A stretch of DNA of 64,000 nt from Peromyscus leucopus. Taxonomy: Eukaryota; Chordata; Mammalia; Rodentia; Cricetidae. The stretch lies in contig NC_051069.1 of assembly GCF_004664715.2 (NCBI RefSeq), positions 70,454,647 through 70,518,646 on the forward strand, given 5' to 3'. Below are positions 33,981 through 45,302 of this stretch, in pieces (the stretch's first letter is position 1; the number at the start of each line of letters is the position of its first letter). Made by a program: the position numbers and the translations under genes. The notes beneath the pieces are model-generated. The model saw only the letters and a list, made by a program, of their open reading frames with translations. It was not told where the DNA came from and searched no databases.

Positions 33981-34147
33981 AGTTGGGACATTTTCTTCAC
34001 TATTATATGGTTACCCCACTTAAACACTTTTCATATATGTATGCATTTTAGGAAGTTTCTGCAGTACTATGTTTCCAGATGTTTTTTCTAAAGGCATTTA
34101 TCCTCCTTTATCCTGTCCACCAATCCTCTTCTTCATTTAATCCTCCA

Positions 34148-34352
34148 AAATGGTGGCATACATATTTGATCACAGCACTAGAATTCAGTGGCAAGTGGAT
34201 TTTTTGTCTTCTTTTTTTTTTTCATTTTTCTTTATTAAGAAATTTTTTACTCACTCCACATACCACCCACAAATCCCCCCTCCTCCCTGATCTTTATTAG
34301 TTTGAGGCTAGCCTGGTCTACATAGCAAGCTCTGGGCCAGCCAATGCTACAA
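34148..34352 (+). mobile_element. B1 SINE split by an L1 3' fragment
   Basis: B1 left part 34148-34200 ('ggtggcatacatatttgat', 'cagcactagaattcagtgg') and right part about 34300-34352 ('agtttgaggctagcctggt', 'ctacatagcaagctctgg'). In between lies an antisense L1 3' end (T-rich start, 'tttctttattaagaaattt', 'cataccacccacaaatccc'). The L1 piece is therefore younger than the B1. Confidence 0.65.
34203..34295 (-). mobile_element. Very short L1 3' UTR insertion
   Basis: About 90 bp of antisense L1 3' UTR with a poly(T) start, inserted into a B1. Strong 5' truncation is normal for L1, but this copy is at the short extreme. Confidence 0.65.
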
Positions 34353-36369
34353 AGTGAGTTCTTTATTCCTCCCCTATTTTTTCATGATAATTGTTAACAA
34401 GTCACTAAGTTCTGGCATTTAGATTTTGGCAGAGAACCAAACTAATGAGTAAATAATCCCAATAGATTAGGTATGCAGTTCCCCAAATTTCTGAAGCAAT
34501 GGGATTACTTTTACAAATGAGTCTTCACAGGAGTGTAAACGCATAAATTAACACATGAAGAATGGTTACTAAGGAGTTCATTCTGGGTTGTCTTGGCTCT
34601 ATGCAATTTACAGAGACAGCAAAGAGGACGCTTCCAATCTTTGTTCTTGTTTGTGTGCTCAGAACCAGTGCCCTGCATGAAATTTTAAATGTTATGGAAG
34701 ACACTGTTGGGGACCATTTATGACTGAGAGAATGAAACTATATTTTAGAAAAATCTCAGCATTAGAACTCCCCAGGTTCTATTTTTTTTTCAGCTAAATA
34801 TGGTGATTTTTCAATGAAACAAAACAGCCAAATGACTCTCTAACTTTACACTAAAGAGCATGTTAAGATAAAGAGTCATTATCTTTGGGCCAATTCCTTT
34901 GGCCCAGTAGGTGATTTTATCACCACTGTTGAAAGTGGAACTCATGTTCTCTAGAATCTCTTACCTCTGCATAAATAAGAATATCTTTTCACTTAGTTAC
35001 TTGAAAAAGATTGTAAGTATTGGCATCAGTATATTCACAGTACAGTGTTCTCTACATACAGAATTGCTGTTGGCCACATTAAGACGAATTAAAGTAAGTC
35101 CCAAGATTTTATGCCAGTGTGGTTTAATAATCACATCTTCTCATTTATTTATTTTTCTAAAATTCTTTTGAGAAGATCATTATAGTGAAATGAACCCAAA
35201 CAAAAGCAAAACAATGGACATGACCAGATAAACAAGATGGTACTTGTAAAGGTAGATATCTACTGTTATTTATTGAAATATACAGTGAGAAAATGTTTCC
35301 ACATTTTGCCCTGGAGCTTTTATAGGACAGCCATCTTTCCCTTACGGGAGCAAAAGTGAATGCTTTCAGGAAGCATTCTCTATCAGATTATATAACAATT
35401 TGGAGAAAAATATGTATTTGAAAGTTATAAAACACAGAATTATCTAAATAACATGCTGTGTGGCTACTGAAATGTCAATTGCCTTTAAGTAAGCACTCTA
35501 AATTAAATTTTCAGTCAATTTACTCTGATATACAAATGTATTAATGTTTATTGATTTCCTTCCCCTATTGTCTGTGGGAGAGATGCAAAGAAACTTTCAA
35601 ATTTTCTTGCCTCCAATTATGTAAACAAACTTACACTTATAGATTCAAAAATATGTCTACCTAAGTAATTACACTCCTAGATCACAGTCCAGTTCAAATT
35701 ATTCCCAAAGTTGAAATCACTGGATAAGATTCCCCTTAGTATTATGTGAGTCACTGCTTTCCAAACAAATGCCTCAGATAAATGTCCAAAAGCCTCTATT
35801 TTTGGCTGAGGTTTATGCAATGAAAATCACTGACTATCATACTTAACCATGTAATTATTATAAAACCACTAATGGGCATGATCTGTAGTTGCTAAAGCAA
35901 CAATAAGGGAGGATTTTTACAGAATCTCTGCAAGGTATATGGGAACAACCTTGTCACAGTAAATTAGATGTGAAATCCTAAGACAAAAAAAGACCTGTTC
36001 AGAGGCCTTCAATATGTATCATTTTCATGAAGAGAGAAAGGCAAGGTGGAGAAGATGCAAAGAACACATTTAGACATTAGGTATAAAACTGAACTTAGCA
36101 TCAGTGTTCTTTTCAGGTAGTTCATTTTATCTGCAATAACCTTCTTTCTCTAAAGATTGCCACATTTACTTCATATTCTGATTTAACTCACAATGCGGAT
36201 CTGATTTGAGAGAGATATAAAGAAATACATCGATTACTTGTAGAAATTCCCAGAAAGGTACTAGAGATAGTTATGAAATAGACATTTTAATTTTAAAAAG
36301 ATGGTTTTTTTTTAACCTCAGGGAAAAGATTTAAAAACTGCATTGGTTAATATTTTTAAAAATTGCTAT
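34353..36369. other. Unassigned DNA, about 2 kb
   Basis: No gene or element that I can name. AT-rich, with stops in all frames. Confidence 0.4.
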
Positions 36370-36552
36370 TACTGTGTGTGCACACATGGTGATATATGAA
36401 TGTGCTGTGTATGTCAAGACTCACATATGGAAGTCAAAGGACAGCTTTGAAGAGTTGGTTCTCTCCTTCCACATTTACATGGGTACTAGGGACTGAACCA
36501 GGTGGCCAGGCTTCTGCATTAAGCACCTTCATTCACTGAGCGAACCCTTAGT
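36370..36552 (-). mobile_element. B3 SINE
   Basis: Antisense B3: TG-rich start 'tactgtgtgtgcacacatg', 'ggaagtcaaaggacagctt', 'agttggttctctccttcca', 'catttacatgggtactagg' and 'ggtggccaggcttctgc'. Diverged. Confidence 0.85.
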
Positions 36553-37469
36553 AACTGTCTTAAAAGTAGCTTTAATTTTAAAATTTGTTGAACTTTACTG
36601 TGAACAGGACTGATTTTTACCTTTCAAAATACTGGCAAATATTTTTTATGGCAGACACACTTTATCTGTATGAACTTTTTTCAAGCACAGTTTTCAATTT
36701 CTACTCTTATGCAGAGCCTAGACCCTCTTCTCACATTCATGCAATATTTTATCTGATCTCGGTCATCTGCACATTTCTTAGAGTATATCCATGTGAAGCA
36801 TTTGAAGAGAGAACGAAACACAGAGCACTGAGTCCTCATGGGTAGGTTTTCAGCTGAAGACAGAGAACACTGGCAAGGTAACAGATATTTACAAGAAGTG
36901 CTCTTCAGCTCAAGTATTAGAATTTTATGACAGAACCACGAGAACCATTGATTGAAAAAAAGCAGGTCTTTTTCCTTCATGGCTTTCCATAAGTTTTTGA
37001 AGGAGGGAAATGGCCAAATTCACTTTCTATTGCTCATACATGACCTACAATTGTCTAATGGCATTAGTGATGTCAATAATAGAAATATTTTGGAAGTTTG
37101 CTTTATGCGACACATGCCCTATATAAATAACTATATACTTGCAAGGGCATTAAAATTTCTTTTAAGTATTTGAGTAACAAAAGCAAAACACTTATTTCAA
37201 GGAATGGAGTTTTGAATATTCCTGAAGAGAAATACTTTCTATAACTAGCAAATGGTACCTGAGACAGGACATCTCAGACGAACACCAAAACAGGCAGGTG
37301 TGTTTTGAGGCAGTCACCGAGACACAGACAAAGGCTACAAAAACCAAAACCAAAAATCCAAATAAAAACACATGATTGACTTTTGAGAAGGGTAATTTGG
37401 AAAAAAGACCAGTATTTTTTTAAAAGTATATTGGATTTCATTAAATTCCAATTAAAACATCTCAATCTT
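36553..37469. other. Unassigned DNA
   Basis: Nothing recognised. Plus-strand frames of 86 and 73 codons and a minus-strand frame of 99 codons overlap, with no domain visible in any. Confidence 0.4.
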
Positions 37470-37920
37470 TGTGCTAATTACCATATAGAAGAAGCCTCTC
37501 TGATGAGGACTGACTGATGCATTAATCAATGGGTATAGCAATATGTCATTAAGAGTCACTATTATCACTGTGTTTCCTTAGAAGAATAGCAGTGAGTTTC
37601 CCCCTTGGACCTATGACCTATGTAGTCACAGATTCTTGGCCATAGAATCAGTGTTATGTGGGGGTTCCATCTTATGTGTGGAGTGAGCCTCAAATTCAAT
37701 CAAAAAGTGGTTGGTTACTCCCATAATATTTTTGTCACAATTGCACCAGAATATCTGTAAGCATGTCTCTGTAATAGGGGACAGGATTTGTATTTTGATG
37801 ATATTAGTGATTACTTTTCTTCTCTTGTAGGGAATAGAGGAACTTAGAGCATCATGAATGCTAGTCAGTAGGGATGAAGCTTCTAATTGGGCACCAGTTC
37901 AATTTCTCAATGTATCATAT
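37470..37920 (-). mobile_element. Old L1 3' UTR fragment
   Basis: Antisense L1 words in order: 'gaagcctctctgatgagga', 'gggtatagcaatatgtcat', 'aagagtcactattatcac', 'cctatgacctatgtagtc', 'agtggttggttactcccat' and 'gctagtcagtagggatgaag'. The start of the 97-codon plus-strand frame here is antisense to L1. Confidence 0.72.
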
Positions 37921-38109
37921 TCTGTATTTTACAGACAAAAGCCTAAAGCTAAGTTTGTGGGAATCAGGATTGGAGTGCAAATGTGTCTTACCTCATCAGT
38001 AGTCTGTTTGGCTCATAGAATTATCTGCCTCTGGACACTAATCAGCTCCATGGGTAATCTCCTCAGATCTGTCCTAGTACAGACAGGTATGGCTAAGATC
38101 CAGATCTAC

Positions 38110-38212
38110 CATACCATTATATATACAGATAATGTGGGTAATGGTTTCTAATTATTATATAGATTTACCACACAGTTATGCAGGTAATATTTTCTAATTA
38201 TTATATAGACTG
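38110..38212. repeat. Two-copy tandem duplication, about 46 bp
   Basis: The unit 'ttctaattattatataga' preceded by 'gggtaatgg' / 'caggtaata' occurs twice (near 38125-38163 and 38171-38209) with several changes. A small local duplication of unknown origin. Confidence 0.6.
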
Positions 38213-38549
38213 GCTTTGGGTCTTTGAAGACATTTACCAAGAAATCATAGACCTGCAGGAAGAAACTAGAATTAGGTTTTCTGTATTAATAAAAGCTCGG
38301 CTGAAAGCACTACACACTGTCACCAGAGTGCTGCCCCTTTTAATTGGATCTCACATTAGTCAGGAATTGAGCAGTATAAAAGTCTACTATGCAAATGAAA
38401 ACTTTTCAGTTGCTCAGGCTCCAAACATTACAATTATTCTTAATTCTTTACTTTTAAATGACATTTATTTAACCTCTTAGGAAATCCTTGTGGCTCTACT
38501 TTCTATGTACAGCCACATATAATATGGCTACTTCTTACTAGGTTCATAA

Positions 38550-39030
38550 CTTTGCTGCATTTCTAATCAGCATTATCTCTTGCCTGACTGCTGCAATAAA
38601 TGCCTAGTTGATCTCCTTGTATTCTTATGTCCTGCACAAGAATATGTCTCTTCTTTGTACAAAATCTTGATGATCTTTGAAAAAACTGGTTTAATTCATA
38701 ATTTCAAACCCTCTCTTGACTTTCTAACTCATTCATGATAAAATTCCTTACAACAATTTACAATGTTGACCATGACATCCTATGCCTCTGTGTTTATCTA
38801 TTAATTATTCCACCCCTTCCTCTATTTGCTCCAGGCACACTTATCTCAGGATTGCTGGATTCCTGACCATATTCTTTCCTGCTTGAGTAACTTTATAAAA
38901 GCAGTTTCTTAGAAGCAGTAGGATTTCCTCCCCCATCTTTTTCATTGCTCTACTCAAATGTCATCTGTCCAATTGGTATGCCTTTTCTACCCAATTTAAA
39001 ATGAACAATCCTTACATCATGTTGGGTTTT
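38550..39030 (+). mobile_element. LINE2 fragment
   Basis: Ancient LINE2. 'tcttgcctgactgctgcaat', 'tgcctagttgatctccttg', 'accatgacatcctatgcctc', 'ttgctccaggcacacttatc' and 'ctactcaaatgtcatctg' follow the order of the L2 3' region. Highly diverged and without an open frame. It marks old mammalian DNA. Confidence 0.6.
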
Positions 39031-39059
39031 TTTAATCTTAGATTTTCAAAATGATATAT

Positions 39060-39243
39060 TTTCATAGAGCTATGAAACAATGGTCTCTGTTTTGGGCATG
39101 CTGAGAGGGGGCTTGAGTGTGGTCTGACAGTCTGCAGTATCTTACAGTCTATAATAGGTCAGCCTCCTTCCATTTCCAGAATGTCTGAAAGTAGAGCCAC
39201 CAAACATGAGCCTGTGGGGACATTTCAGATTCAAACCATAACA
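39060..39243 (-). mobile_element. Ancient MaLR LTR end (MLT1/MST-like)
   Basis: The plus strand ends 'gacatttcagattcaaacc' and 'ataaca'. Its complement is the familiar TGTTATGGTTTGAATCTG start of an ERVL-MaLR LTR. Only the U3 start is convincing; the rest to 39060 is degraded. Confidence 0.6.
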
Positions 39244-39990
39244 GGTGTTAAGAAGGTGGCATTCCTTTATGATTTTGCTTAAAATCCTCCTGAATGAAAA
39301 AAATTTAATTAGACAAAAATATCTTATTTAGTCATGTAAATGAAATAAATCTGTTCAATCTGTTCTGGTCATTTCTAGAAGCTTTGAAGCTTTTTAGGGG
39401 AATGCTTAGAGAATATGATAAAGTCTTAATGAAAATGAAAAGGATCATTCTTTAAGATTATATTTAACCAAAATATATCTAATTATACATAACAATAAAT
39501 CACTTTTTATTTGTGGGTGATTTTAAACAGATCTCAGCCCTTTAGGACAGATCCATTTGTTTTAATTTTGTGATTAAGTGAAAATTTTAGATTTAGGTTG
39601 CCCTAAATCGGAAAGTTACATGGGGATAAAGAGCTCACACATTAGTATGTTTATCCAGTGCCTCATTTCCAACTACATTTGTACAGCAAGTCACAGTATG
39701 GTTGGTAAGCACCTTATCAATGCTGCAAAATGGAACCAAGGGGGCCACATTTGCCATGGAAAATAAAAGTGCCCACTTGCCATGCTCAACCAAGCCAGAT
39801 CATCATCAGGACTCAGGCAAGTCCAGGCAGCTCTCCATGCCCAAGAGGCTTGGATCCCAGGAAGCACCTTTCCAAGCAACACCACTTCTCTCATCTGCAG
39901 GGCCCCCCAGGAAGCTGCTGAGTTAGAGATGTTCTGTAGGACATGCCCTCCGTCAGAGCAGCTCAACTCAGATTCAGTGATTATCCTTTA
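39244..39990. other. Unassigned DNA with a GC-richer block
   Basis: 39690-39966 is clearly less AT-rich than its surroundings and open in several frames on both strands (up to 91 codons). I recognise no protein in any of them. It could be a decayed retrocopy or an exon of a non-coding transcript. There is no poly(A) or TSD to support a retrocopy. Confidence 0.35.
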
Positions 39991-40087
39991 GAGGTCCAAA
40001 TTTAGGCACTTGAAAACAGGGAAATAAACATTTCTTTTTGTGAGCAATATCTAATTGCCTTATTTGGTTTTAAATATTTCTTGACCC

Positions 40088-40142
<55 letters not shown>

Positions 40143-40216
40143 ATATGCATGTACACCTGTGTTTACATGCATACATGTCATGTCTGTAAGTGTATGTCTG
40201 TGTGTGTGCATGTGTG

Positions 40217-40272
<56 letters not shown>

Positions 40273-40304
40273 TGTGTGTTCCTACATTCCATGGAACACT
40301 TGTA
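39991..40304 (+). repeat. Left arm of an inverted duplication
   Basis: The non-repetitive part 'ctaattgccttatttggtttt' reads in complement at 43640-43660 ('aaaccaaataaggcaattag'). 'gttcctacattccatggaac' reads in complement at 43508-43527. The arm holds unique flank, a long TG tract and the start of a B3 SINE. The partner arm is 43499-43711, and the spacer is about 3.2 kb. Confidence 0.85.
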
Positions 40305-40417
40305 AAGATCAAAGAACAACTTTTTGGAGTCAATTACTCCTCTGACCATGAGGGCCTGGGGATTAAGCTCAGAATGTCAGGCTTATTAGCAAGTCCACTG
40401 AGCCCCCTGACCAGCCC
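40090..40417 (-). mobile_element. B3 SINE with expanded TG tract
   Basis: Antisense B3 (40280-40417: 'aagatcaaagaacaacttt', 'gagggcctggggattaagc', 'tgagccccctgaccagccc') whose tail grew into two long TG blocks (40090-40140 and 40198-40279) separated by a TG/CA-mixed segment. The 115-codon minus-strand His/Thr-rich and the 114-codon plus-strand Val/Cys-rich frames are repeat artefacts. Confidence 0.8.
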
Positions 40418-41259
40418 TCACTACCTTATTTGATACATAAACTGATTGTGTTTTACGTTAGAATTCTAGAATCTGTTTCTTCTAAATGGTTTGTTATTAA
40501 AAACAAAATTGATTATGATTAAACAACAATTCACTACTTTTTGTTTCCACTTTTAAAGTTAAATTCCCCGTGAAGAGTATTTAATGTTGTTTTACAAGTG
40601 CTAGCATCAGGATGTGAATAAGTATTGTAGCATGTCAGGCTGTGAGGACAGATAGGTTTGAGAAATGCTGGCCTAAACCAAATTACTGAAACCAAATTAT
40701 TTAATTTTAATTTTAATTGTTTTTTTACTGAGGTGCTTGGTAAATCCTAGATGTCACTACACCATATCATAATTTTCAGAATTATTTTCCCCAGATAATT
40801 TATTCTTCTAATGATTAAAAAACCATTTTGGAAAATGCTGTCATATAAAATTCATTGTGTAAAAATCACACTTTTCAAACAGAGAAAATGCACATTTTGT
40901 TTTACTGGAACTTCTCTCATTAAATGGTCACACAGGAAGTCAGATATTTGAGAAAAAAATTAGTTTATAGTGTCAAGAAATAAATGGTAAGTACATGCAC
41001 CTGCCCATTACACTATAATTTATCCCCAAGCAACAATAATAGCAAATAACTTCTAAATGCCAGACTGCCTTTGATAATATTGCCTGTGTCAAATCAACAA
41101 CCTGACTCAAAGAATAAAAAAGTGAACACTGCTGAGCAACTGTTTTATTGTTTTACTCTTTTTTTTTTTAGAAATTATTGAAGAGTTGTATCAGTAACAA
41201 GAATATGAGGTAATAAGATAGGAAAGTCTTAGAGTTTAAAAACAAAAGGCAATTTTAAT
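40418..41259. other. Unassigned AT-rich DNA
   Basis: No gene or named repeat. Confidence 0.4.
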
Positions 41260-41758
41260 GGGTCTGGAAAGATGGCCCAGTAGTCAGCGTTACTGATGCT
41301 TTTGCAGAGAACTGAAGTTCAGTTCCCAGCACCCATGTAAGGCAGCTCACATCCACCTGTGTAACGAATCTTTCTCTGTCCTGCCAGATAGCTCCCTAAT
41401 AATGACAAAGCAACTTATTAATTATGAAAGCTTGGCCTATAGCTTAGGCTTGTTCCTAACTAACTTTTGTAACTTGACCCATTTATATTAATCTACATTC
41501 TATCGTGTGGTATTACTTTACCTCTTGTTTCCTCTCCATGTCTCCTGGCTTCTCCTGCCCCTCAATTCCTCCTCCTCTTCCTTCCTTGAACAAGAAACTC
41601 TGCCCTATCTTCCTCCCTAGCTATTGGCCCTTCAGCTCTTTATTAAACCAGTCACAGGAATATATCTTCACAAAGTGTACAAATATTCTACAACACACCT
41701 GTAACTCCAGCTCCTGGGCATCCAACACCATCTTCTGTATTCTTCAGGCCATCTCTTT

Positions 41759-41807
<49 letters not shown>
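41260..41807 (+). mobile_element. B3 SINE split by a solo LTR
   Basis: The left part 41260-41353 ('gggtctggaaagatggccc', 'ttcagttcccagcaccca', 'ggcagctcacatc') continues after the LTR at 41702 with 'taactccagctcctgggca' and 'tccaacaccatcttctgta', then the CA-rich tail (CA)n at 41762-41807. Removing the LTR and one copy of CACCTG restores a continuous B3. Confidence 0.88.
41360..41695 (-). mobile_element. Solo LTR, family 'D', in a B3
   Basis: A 336-bp LTR on the minus strand with a perfect 6-bp TSD CACCTG (41354-41359, 41696-41701). Its ends on the plus strand are 'tgtaacgaatctttctctg' and 'aatattctacaaca'. A polyadenylation-like signal in complement is at 'ctttattaaaccagtc'. The 6-bp TSD and structure suggest an ERVK-class LTR. 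A second copy lies at 55138-56337. The 101-codon plus-strand frame is antisense to it. Confidence 0.85.
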
Positions 41808-41811
<4 letters not shown>

Positions 41812-41821
41812 TCCTTTATTT

Positions 41822-42018
41822 AAAAGATGAACTACAGGCTGTGCAGTGGTGGAGCATGCCTTTAATACCAGCACTCGGAAGGTAGAGGGAGGCAGATCTC
41901 TGTGAGTTTGAGGCCAGCCTGGTCTACAAAGCGAGTTCCAGGAAAGGCACAAACTACACAAAGAAACCCTGTCTCAAAAATCTAAAAAAAAAAAAAAAAA
42001 AAAAAAAGATGAACTACA
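41822..42018 (+). mobile_element. B1 SINE with 15-bp TSD
   Basis: B1 body 41837-42003, with AAAAGATGAACTACA at 41822-41836 and 42004-42018. It reads 'ggctgtgcagtggtggagc', 'gagtttgaggccagcctgg' and 'tctacaaagcgagttccagg', then 'aaaggcacaaactacac', which is the cricetid-type variant segment, and a pure A tail. Young. Confidence 0.93.
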
Positions 42019-42990
42019 ACTTTTTTCAACTATAACCAGCTATATAGCTACAAAGCACATATTGCATATCATCCTTCAAAGGAGATCTAACAGAAATTCA
42101 ATTCAATTGTGCTGTGTGTACACTTTTGGTAATTTACAATGATGTGCTAGATACTACAGAAACAAATGCCAAAGTATGCAGCAGTCCACTCAGAAAAATA
42201 ATAAGGATTTTAAAAAACACAGAATTGGATGTGTATGTCCCCATTGTAGAGTGCAGAAAGCTTTGTGAGGGCATGCTCTTTGTGCTGGCTTTGAGAAACT
42301 GACAATCTTTAGATTGTTAGAGTGCTGGGAAGGAAGCAGCCTAGAGAGAAGCCACAGTCTTTGCAGAATGGTGACAAGAGTGGGTAGTTCTGAGCTATGG
42401 ATTTACGCTTGCTCTTTGAATAAAAGGGAAGGAAAGGGAAGACATTTTGAACCAATGAACAAGGGCCAGATTGTGAAAGGTGTAAGCTAAGAAACTTGTG
42501 CTTACTTTGTACAGGAAATAGAGACAGACATGGCTTAATGCAGTACGCTAACCTGAGCACACACATGCTTTGAGTATGTTATAGTGCCCAGAGCTGTGGA
42601 GAAATGACTGCTTATTTGAGAGGATAGATTCTTGATAAAACATCTACACATAAACTGAGGGCACTCACGGAGTGTTGGTTTCCTGGGCCATACTCTAACA
42701 TGCTTTAAGAAGAAAAATGCTCTCTCCATTTAGTGTTATTCTTTACTTTCTTTGTTGAAAAGAGATCTGGTTTGTATTTTCTGCCACTAAAATTAGGGTT
42801 GCTGACTTGTCTAAGAGTCCAAGTGCCATACTAAACAGATCAAATGTCTTTCAGAGGTACAATGAACTCTACGAATTTATAACATATGTGAGTTCTATAT
42901 GTCTGTAGACAGGATTTTCACGGGGTCTTCCCCAATCAAGCCTGATCCATATCAATCTGGAATGAATCCACAGCCTATCATTTCCTGTGG
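42019..42990. other. Unassigned DNA
   Basis: No gene or named element. Minus-strand frames of 85 and 64 codons overlap without recognisable content. Confidence 0.4.
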
Positions 42991-42994
42991 GAAT

Positions 42995-43136
42995 AAAAGT
43001 GTAACCTCTTACTATCTGTGGCTATTATGTTGAACTGAATGATGTTGTAAAATAAATTTACTTAAAAGAAAAAAAAAAGAAAAAAAAAAAGAAGCATGCT
43101 AATAGAACTGAAAAAAAAAAAAAAGTGTAACCTCTT
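42995..43136 (+). mobile_element. Tiny L1 insertion with 3' transduction
   Basis: Perfect 16-bp TSD AAAAGTGTAACCTCTT at 42995-43010 and 43121-43136. The insert (43011-43120) begins with the last ~50 bp of the L1 3' UTR ('tatctgtggctattatgtt', 'gaactgaatgatgttgtaa'), matching 10215-10250 and 61317-61350. Then come an A-rich tail, about 20 bp of non-L1 sequence ('gaagcatgctaatagaactg'), and a second A tail. Two tails with foreign sequence between them is the mark of a 3' transduction. Confidence 0.88.
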
Positions 43137-43498
43137 CCCCAAAGTAATATATCTTTTGACTCCCATTTTGAAGTTAAGGCATTTTTGAAATGTGTTATTC
43201 AGCCGTTTTCGTAATCTAATGTGTCTTAGCAGCTGTGGTTCCTTCCTCATCAATCAGAATATCTAAAGACAACACAATAACATACAGGATCCGACAATCT
43301 GTGCATTTCCAATCTTTAAGTTTTATATCAAATTTACCTTTTATCATTACTAAGGAAAATATTAAGTAGTCCCTGTGCTTATGAAGGGTTTTTAGGTTTT
43401 GTTTGCTTATTTTGCTTTGTTTGGGAAGAGAAATCTGTTCTGTTATTCAGTCTGGGGAATGGAACCTACTGCTTTGTACCCTCCACCACTGGGCTGTC
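43137..43498. other. Unassigned DNA
   Basis: Nothing recognised between the L1 insertion and the inverted duplication. Confidence 0.4.
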
Positions 43499-43566
43499 TA
43501 CAAGTGTTCCATGGAATGTAGGAACACACACACACTCACATGCATGCACACTCACACCCACATGCA

Positions 43567-43620
<54 letters not shown>

Positions 43621-43711
43621 GGGGTAAAAAAAATTTTAAAACCAAATAAGGCAATTAGATATTGATAACAAAAAGTTTATTTCCCTGTTTTTAAGTGTTT
43701 AAATATGGACC
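43499..43711 (-). repeat. Right arm of an inverted duplication, with (CA)n
   Basis: Reverse complement of 39991-40304 with a shorter CA tract (43571-43618) and the same unique flank ('aaccaaataaggcaattag', 'tttatttccctgtttttaag'). The inner end stops at 'tacaagtg', within the B3 sequence of the left arm. The outer end stops at 'ggacc', 15 bp before a family-E LTR. Confidence 0.85.
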
Positions 43712-43725
43712 ATATCTATAAGTAT

Positions 43726-44105
43726 TGCTGTGGAATGTCGACCTGTATGCTGTAAATGTGTGTTGCTCTGATTGGCTGATAAATAAAAGGCTGATTGGCC
43801 AGTAGAGAGGCAGGAAGTATAGCAGGATATAGAAGGATAAGCAGAGAGGAGAATTTGGGGAAGAGGAAGGGCTGAATAAGGTGTCATCAGCCAGACACAG
43901 AGGAAGCAAGATGACAAGGCAGAACTGAGGAAAGGTGCCAAGCCACTGGCTAAACATAAATAAGAATTATGGGTTAAATGAAATGTAAGAGCTAGTCAGC
44001 AGTAAGCCTGACAGTTTGGGTCCAAGTGACTGAGGGACCAGTGGGTGAGAGAGAATTGTCCTGAATGCAGGTCACGTAGAACACAGGAGAAAACTTTCAG
44101 CTACA
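43726..44105 (+). mobile_element. Solo LTR, family 'E', copy 1
   Basis: Starts 'tgctgtggaatgtcgacc', with 'gctctgattggctgataaat', 'aaaggctgattggccagt', 'gaggcaggaagtatagc' and 'gtcagcagtaagcctgaca', and ends 'gaaaactttcagctaca'. Resembles copy 2 at 50122. Class II (ERVK) look; the TSD is not clear here. The minus-strand 88- and 80-codon frames are antisense. Confidence 0.75.
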
Positions 44106-44234
44106 GTATCCTCAGTAGTATTTACCCTTCTCTCGGTTTTCATGTTAATTTCTTTTATTTTAGAGAGCCATTGTGACCCAGAAGAAATAAGAGAAGAACA
44201 AAATAAAATAAAATAACACAATAACGCAAACACA

Positions 44235-44430
44235 GGGGCTGGAGAGAGGGCTCAGCAGTTAAGATCACTTGTCAGTCTTCCACAAGGGCAGAGTTCAGTT
44301 CCTAGCCCTCACATCAGATGGCTCACACTTATCATTTGTAGTTCTGTGGGTTCGGCCACCCTTTTAAGCACCCCAAGGATACCTGCACACATGTGCACAA
44401 ACACACAGAGAGATAAACACACTTACACAT
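44235..44430 (+). mobile_element. B3 SINE
   Basis: Sense B3: 'ggggctggagagagggctc', 'gcagttaagatcacttgtc', 'gagttcagttcctagccct', 'cacatcagatggctcacac', then a CA-rich 3' part 'cacacatgtgcacaaacac'. Confidence 0.88.
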
Positions 44431-44875
44431 CTTTTAAATACATCTTTTAAAAATACATAAAAATATAAAAAAATGCATCTTTTAAAAAATATCACAAAAA
44501 GAAAATAATAAGGAAAAAGGAAACCAGAGTAAAAACTTGCCTCTCTGTGGCCCTTAAACAGCTGTGATACTCATGAAGAGTATCGTCGTGAAATGGGTAT
44601 GGAAAAAGTGAAAGAAAGCCTTTAACAACCAAAGGCAGTGAGGTCTATAACCAATGCATATTATGTTAATTAACTCATGTTAATCATCAATTCTGGTAGG
44701 TAAAATTAATTTCCTTTGGCATACATAGTTTTCAACTGTAAAGGAATCATTTCCTTCAACAAATATTCAAACAAGCATAGCTTTCCCTTTTTCTTTATGC
44801 CTTCACAAAACTAATTTTTAGTCAGCATACCAAATGATGGGTTTCATTGTAACATTTTACATATATGTATGTCAT

Positions 44876-45302
44876 TGTATGTTGGAAGACATTGCTGGCT
44901 GGTCAGAGGTCACAGGCTCCTCATGACCTAGCAGCTTATCTCAGTAAGCTCAACAACATGGAGCTTCCTCACTCCAGCAGAACTTCCTGCCTCTACCTGC
45001 CCTTATCTGGAGAATGTCCCTGGGCCTGGAGGACTGACCTTATCTAAAAGCTGTCTCTAAACCAGATGCCTGCTTCTTTTGCTTGACCCTTGGCACAGAT
45101 CCCTACTAAGAAGACTTGTGCTAAGAGATTTGCTATAGGACCGTACTGTCACATACTAAGCCTTGTGATAAGAGTGTACCACTTAAAGCAAATCAGTGTT
45201 TGTCCCCAGGATCTCCAATCCTATATATTCCTTATACTCTGGAATAAAACTTAGCTGATTCACTGAAGTCTGTCTCCCAGAAGGCTATTTCTGTTCATGC
45301 TC
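44876..45302 (+). mobile_element. ERV LTR of unnamed family
   Basis: LTR-like organisation: start 'tgtatgttggaagacattg', TATA-like 'cctatatattccttatact', polyadenylation signal 'ctggaataaaacttagctg', then U5-like 'gaagtctgtctcccagaag' and an end near 'ttctgttcatgctca'. Downstream 'gacctggtggccaacaggc' may be the beginning of internal sequence. No clear TSD. The 60-codon frame inside is not a gene. Confidence 0.5.

Noticed and set aside
40002..40433. Val/Cys-rich and His/Thr-rich frames of 74-115 codons
   Set aside because: They are translations of TG/CA tracts and part of a B3 SINE.
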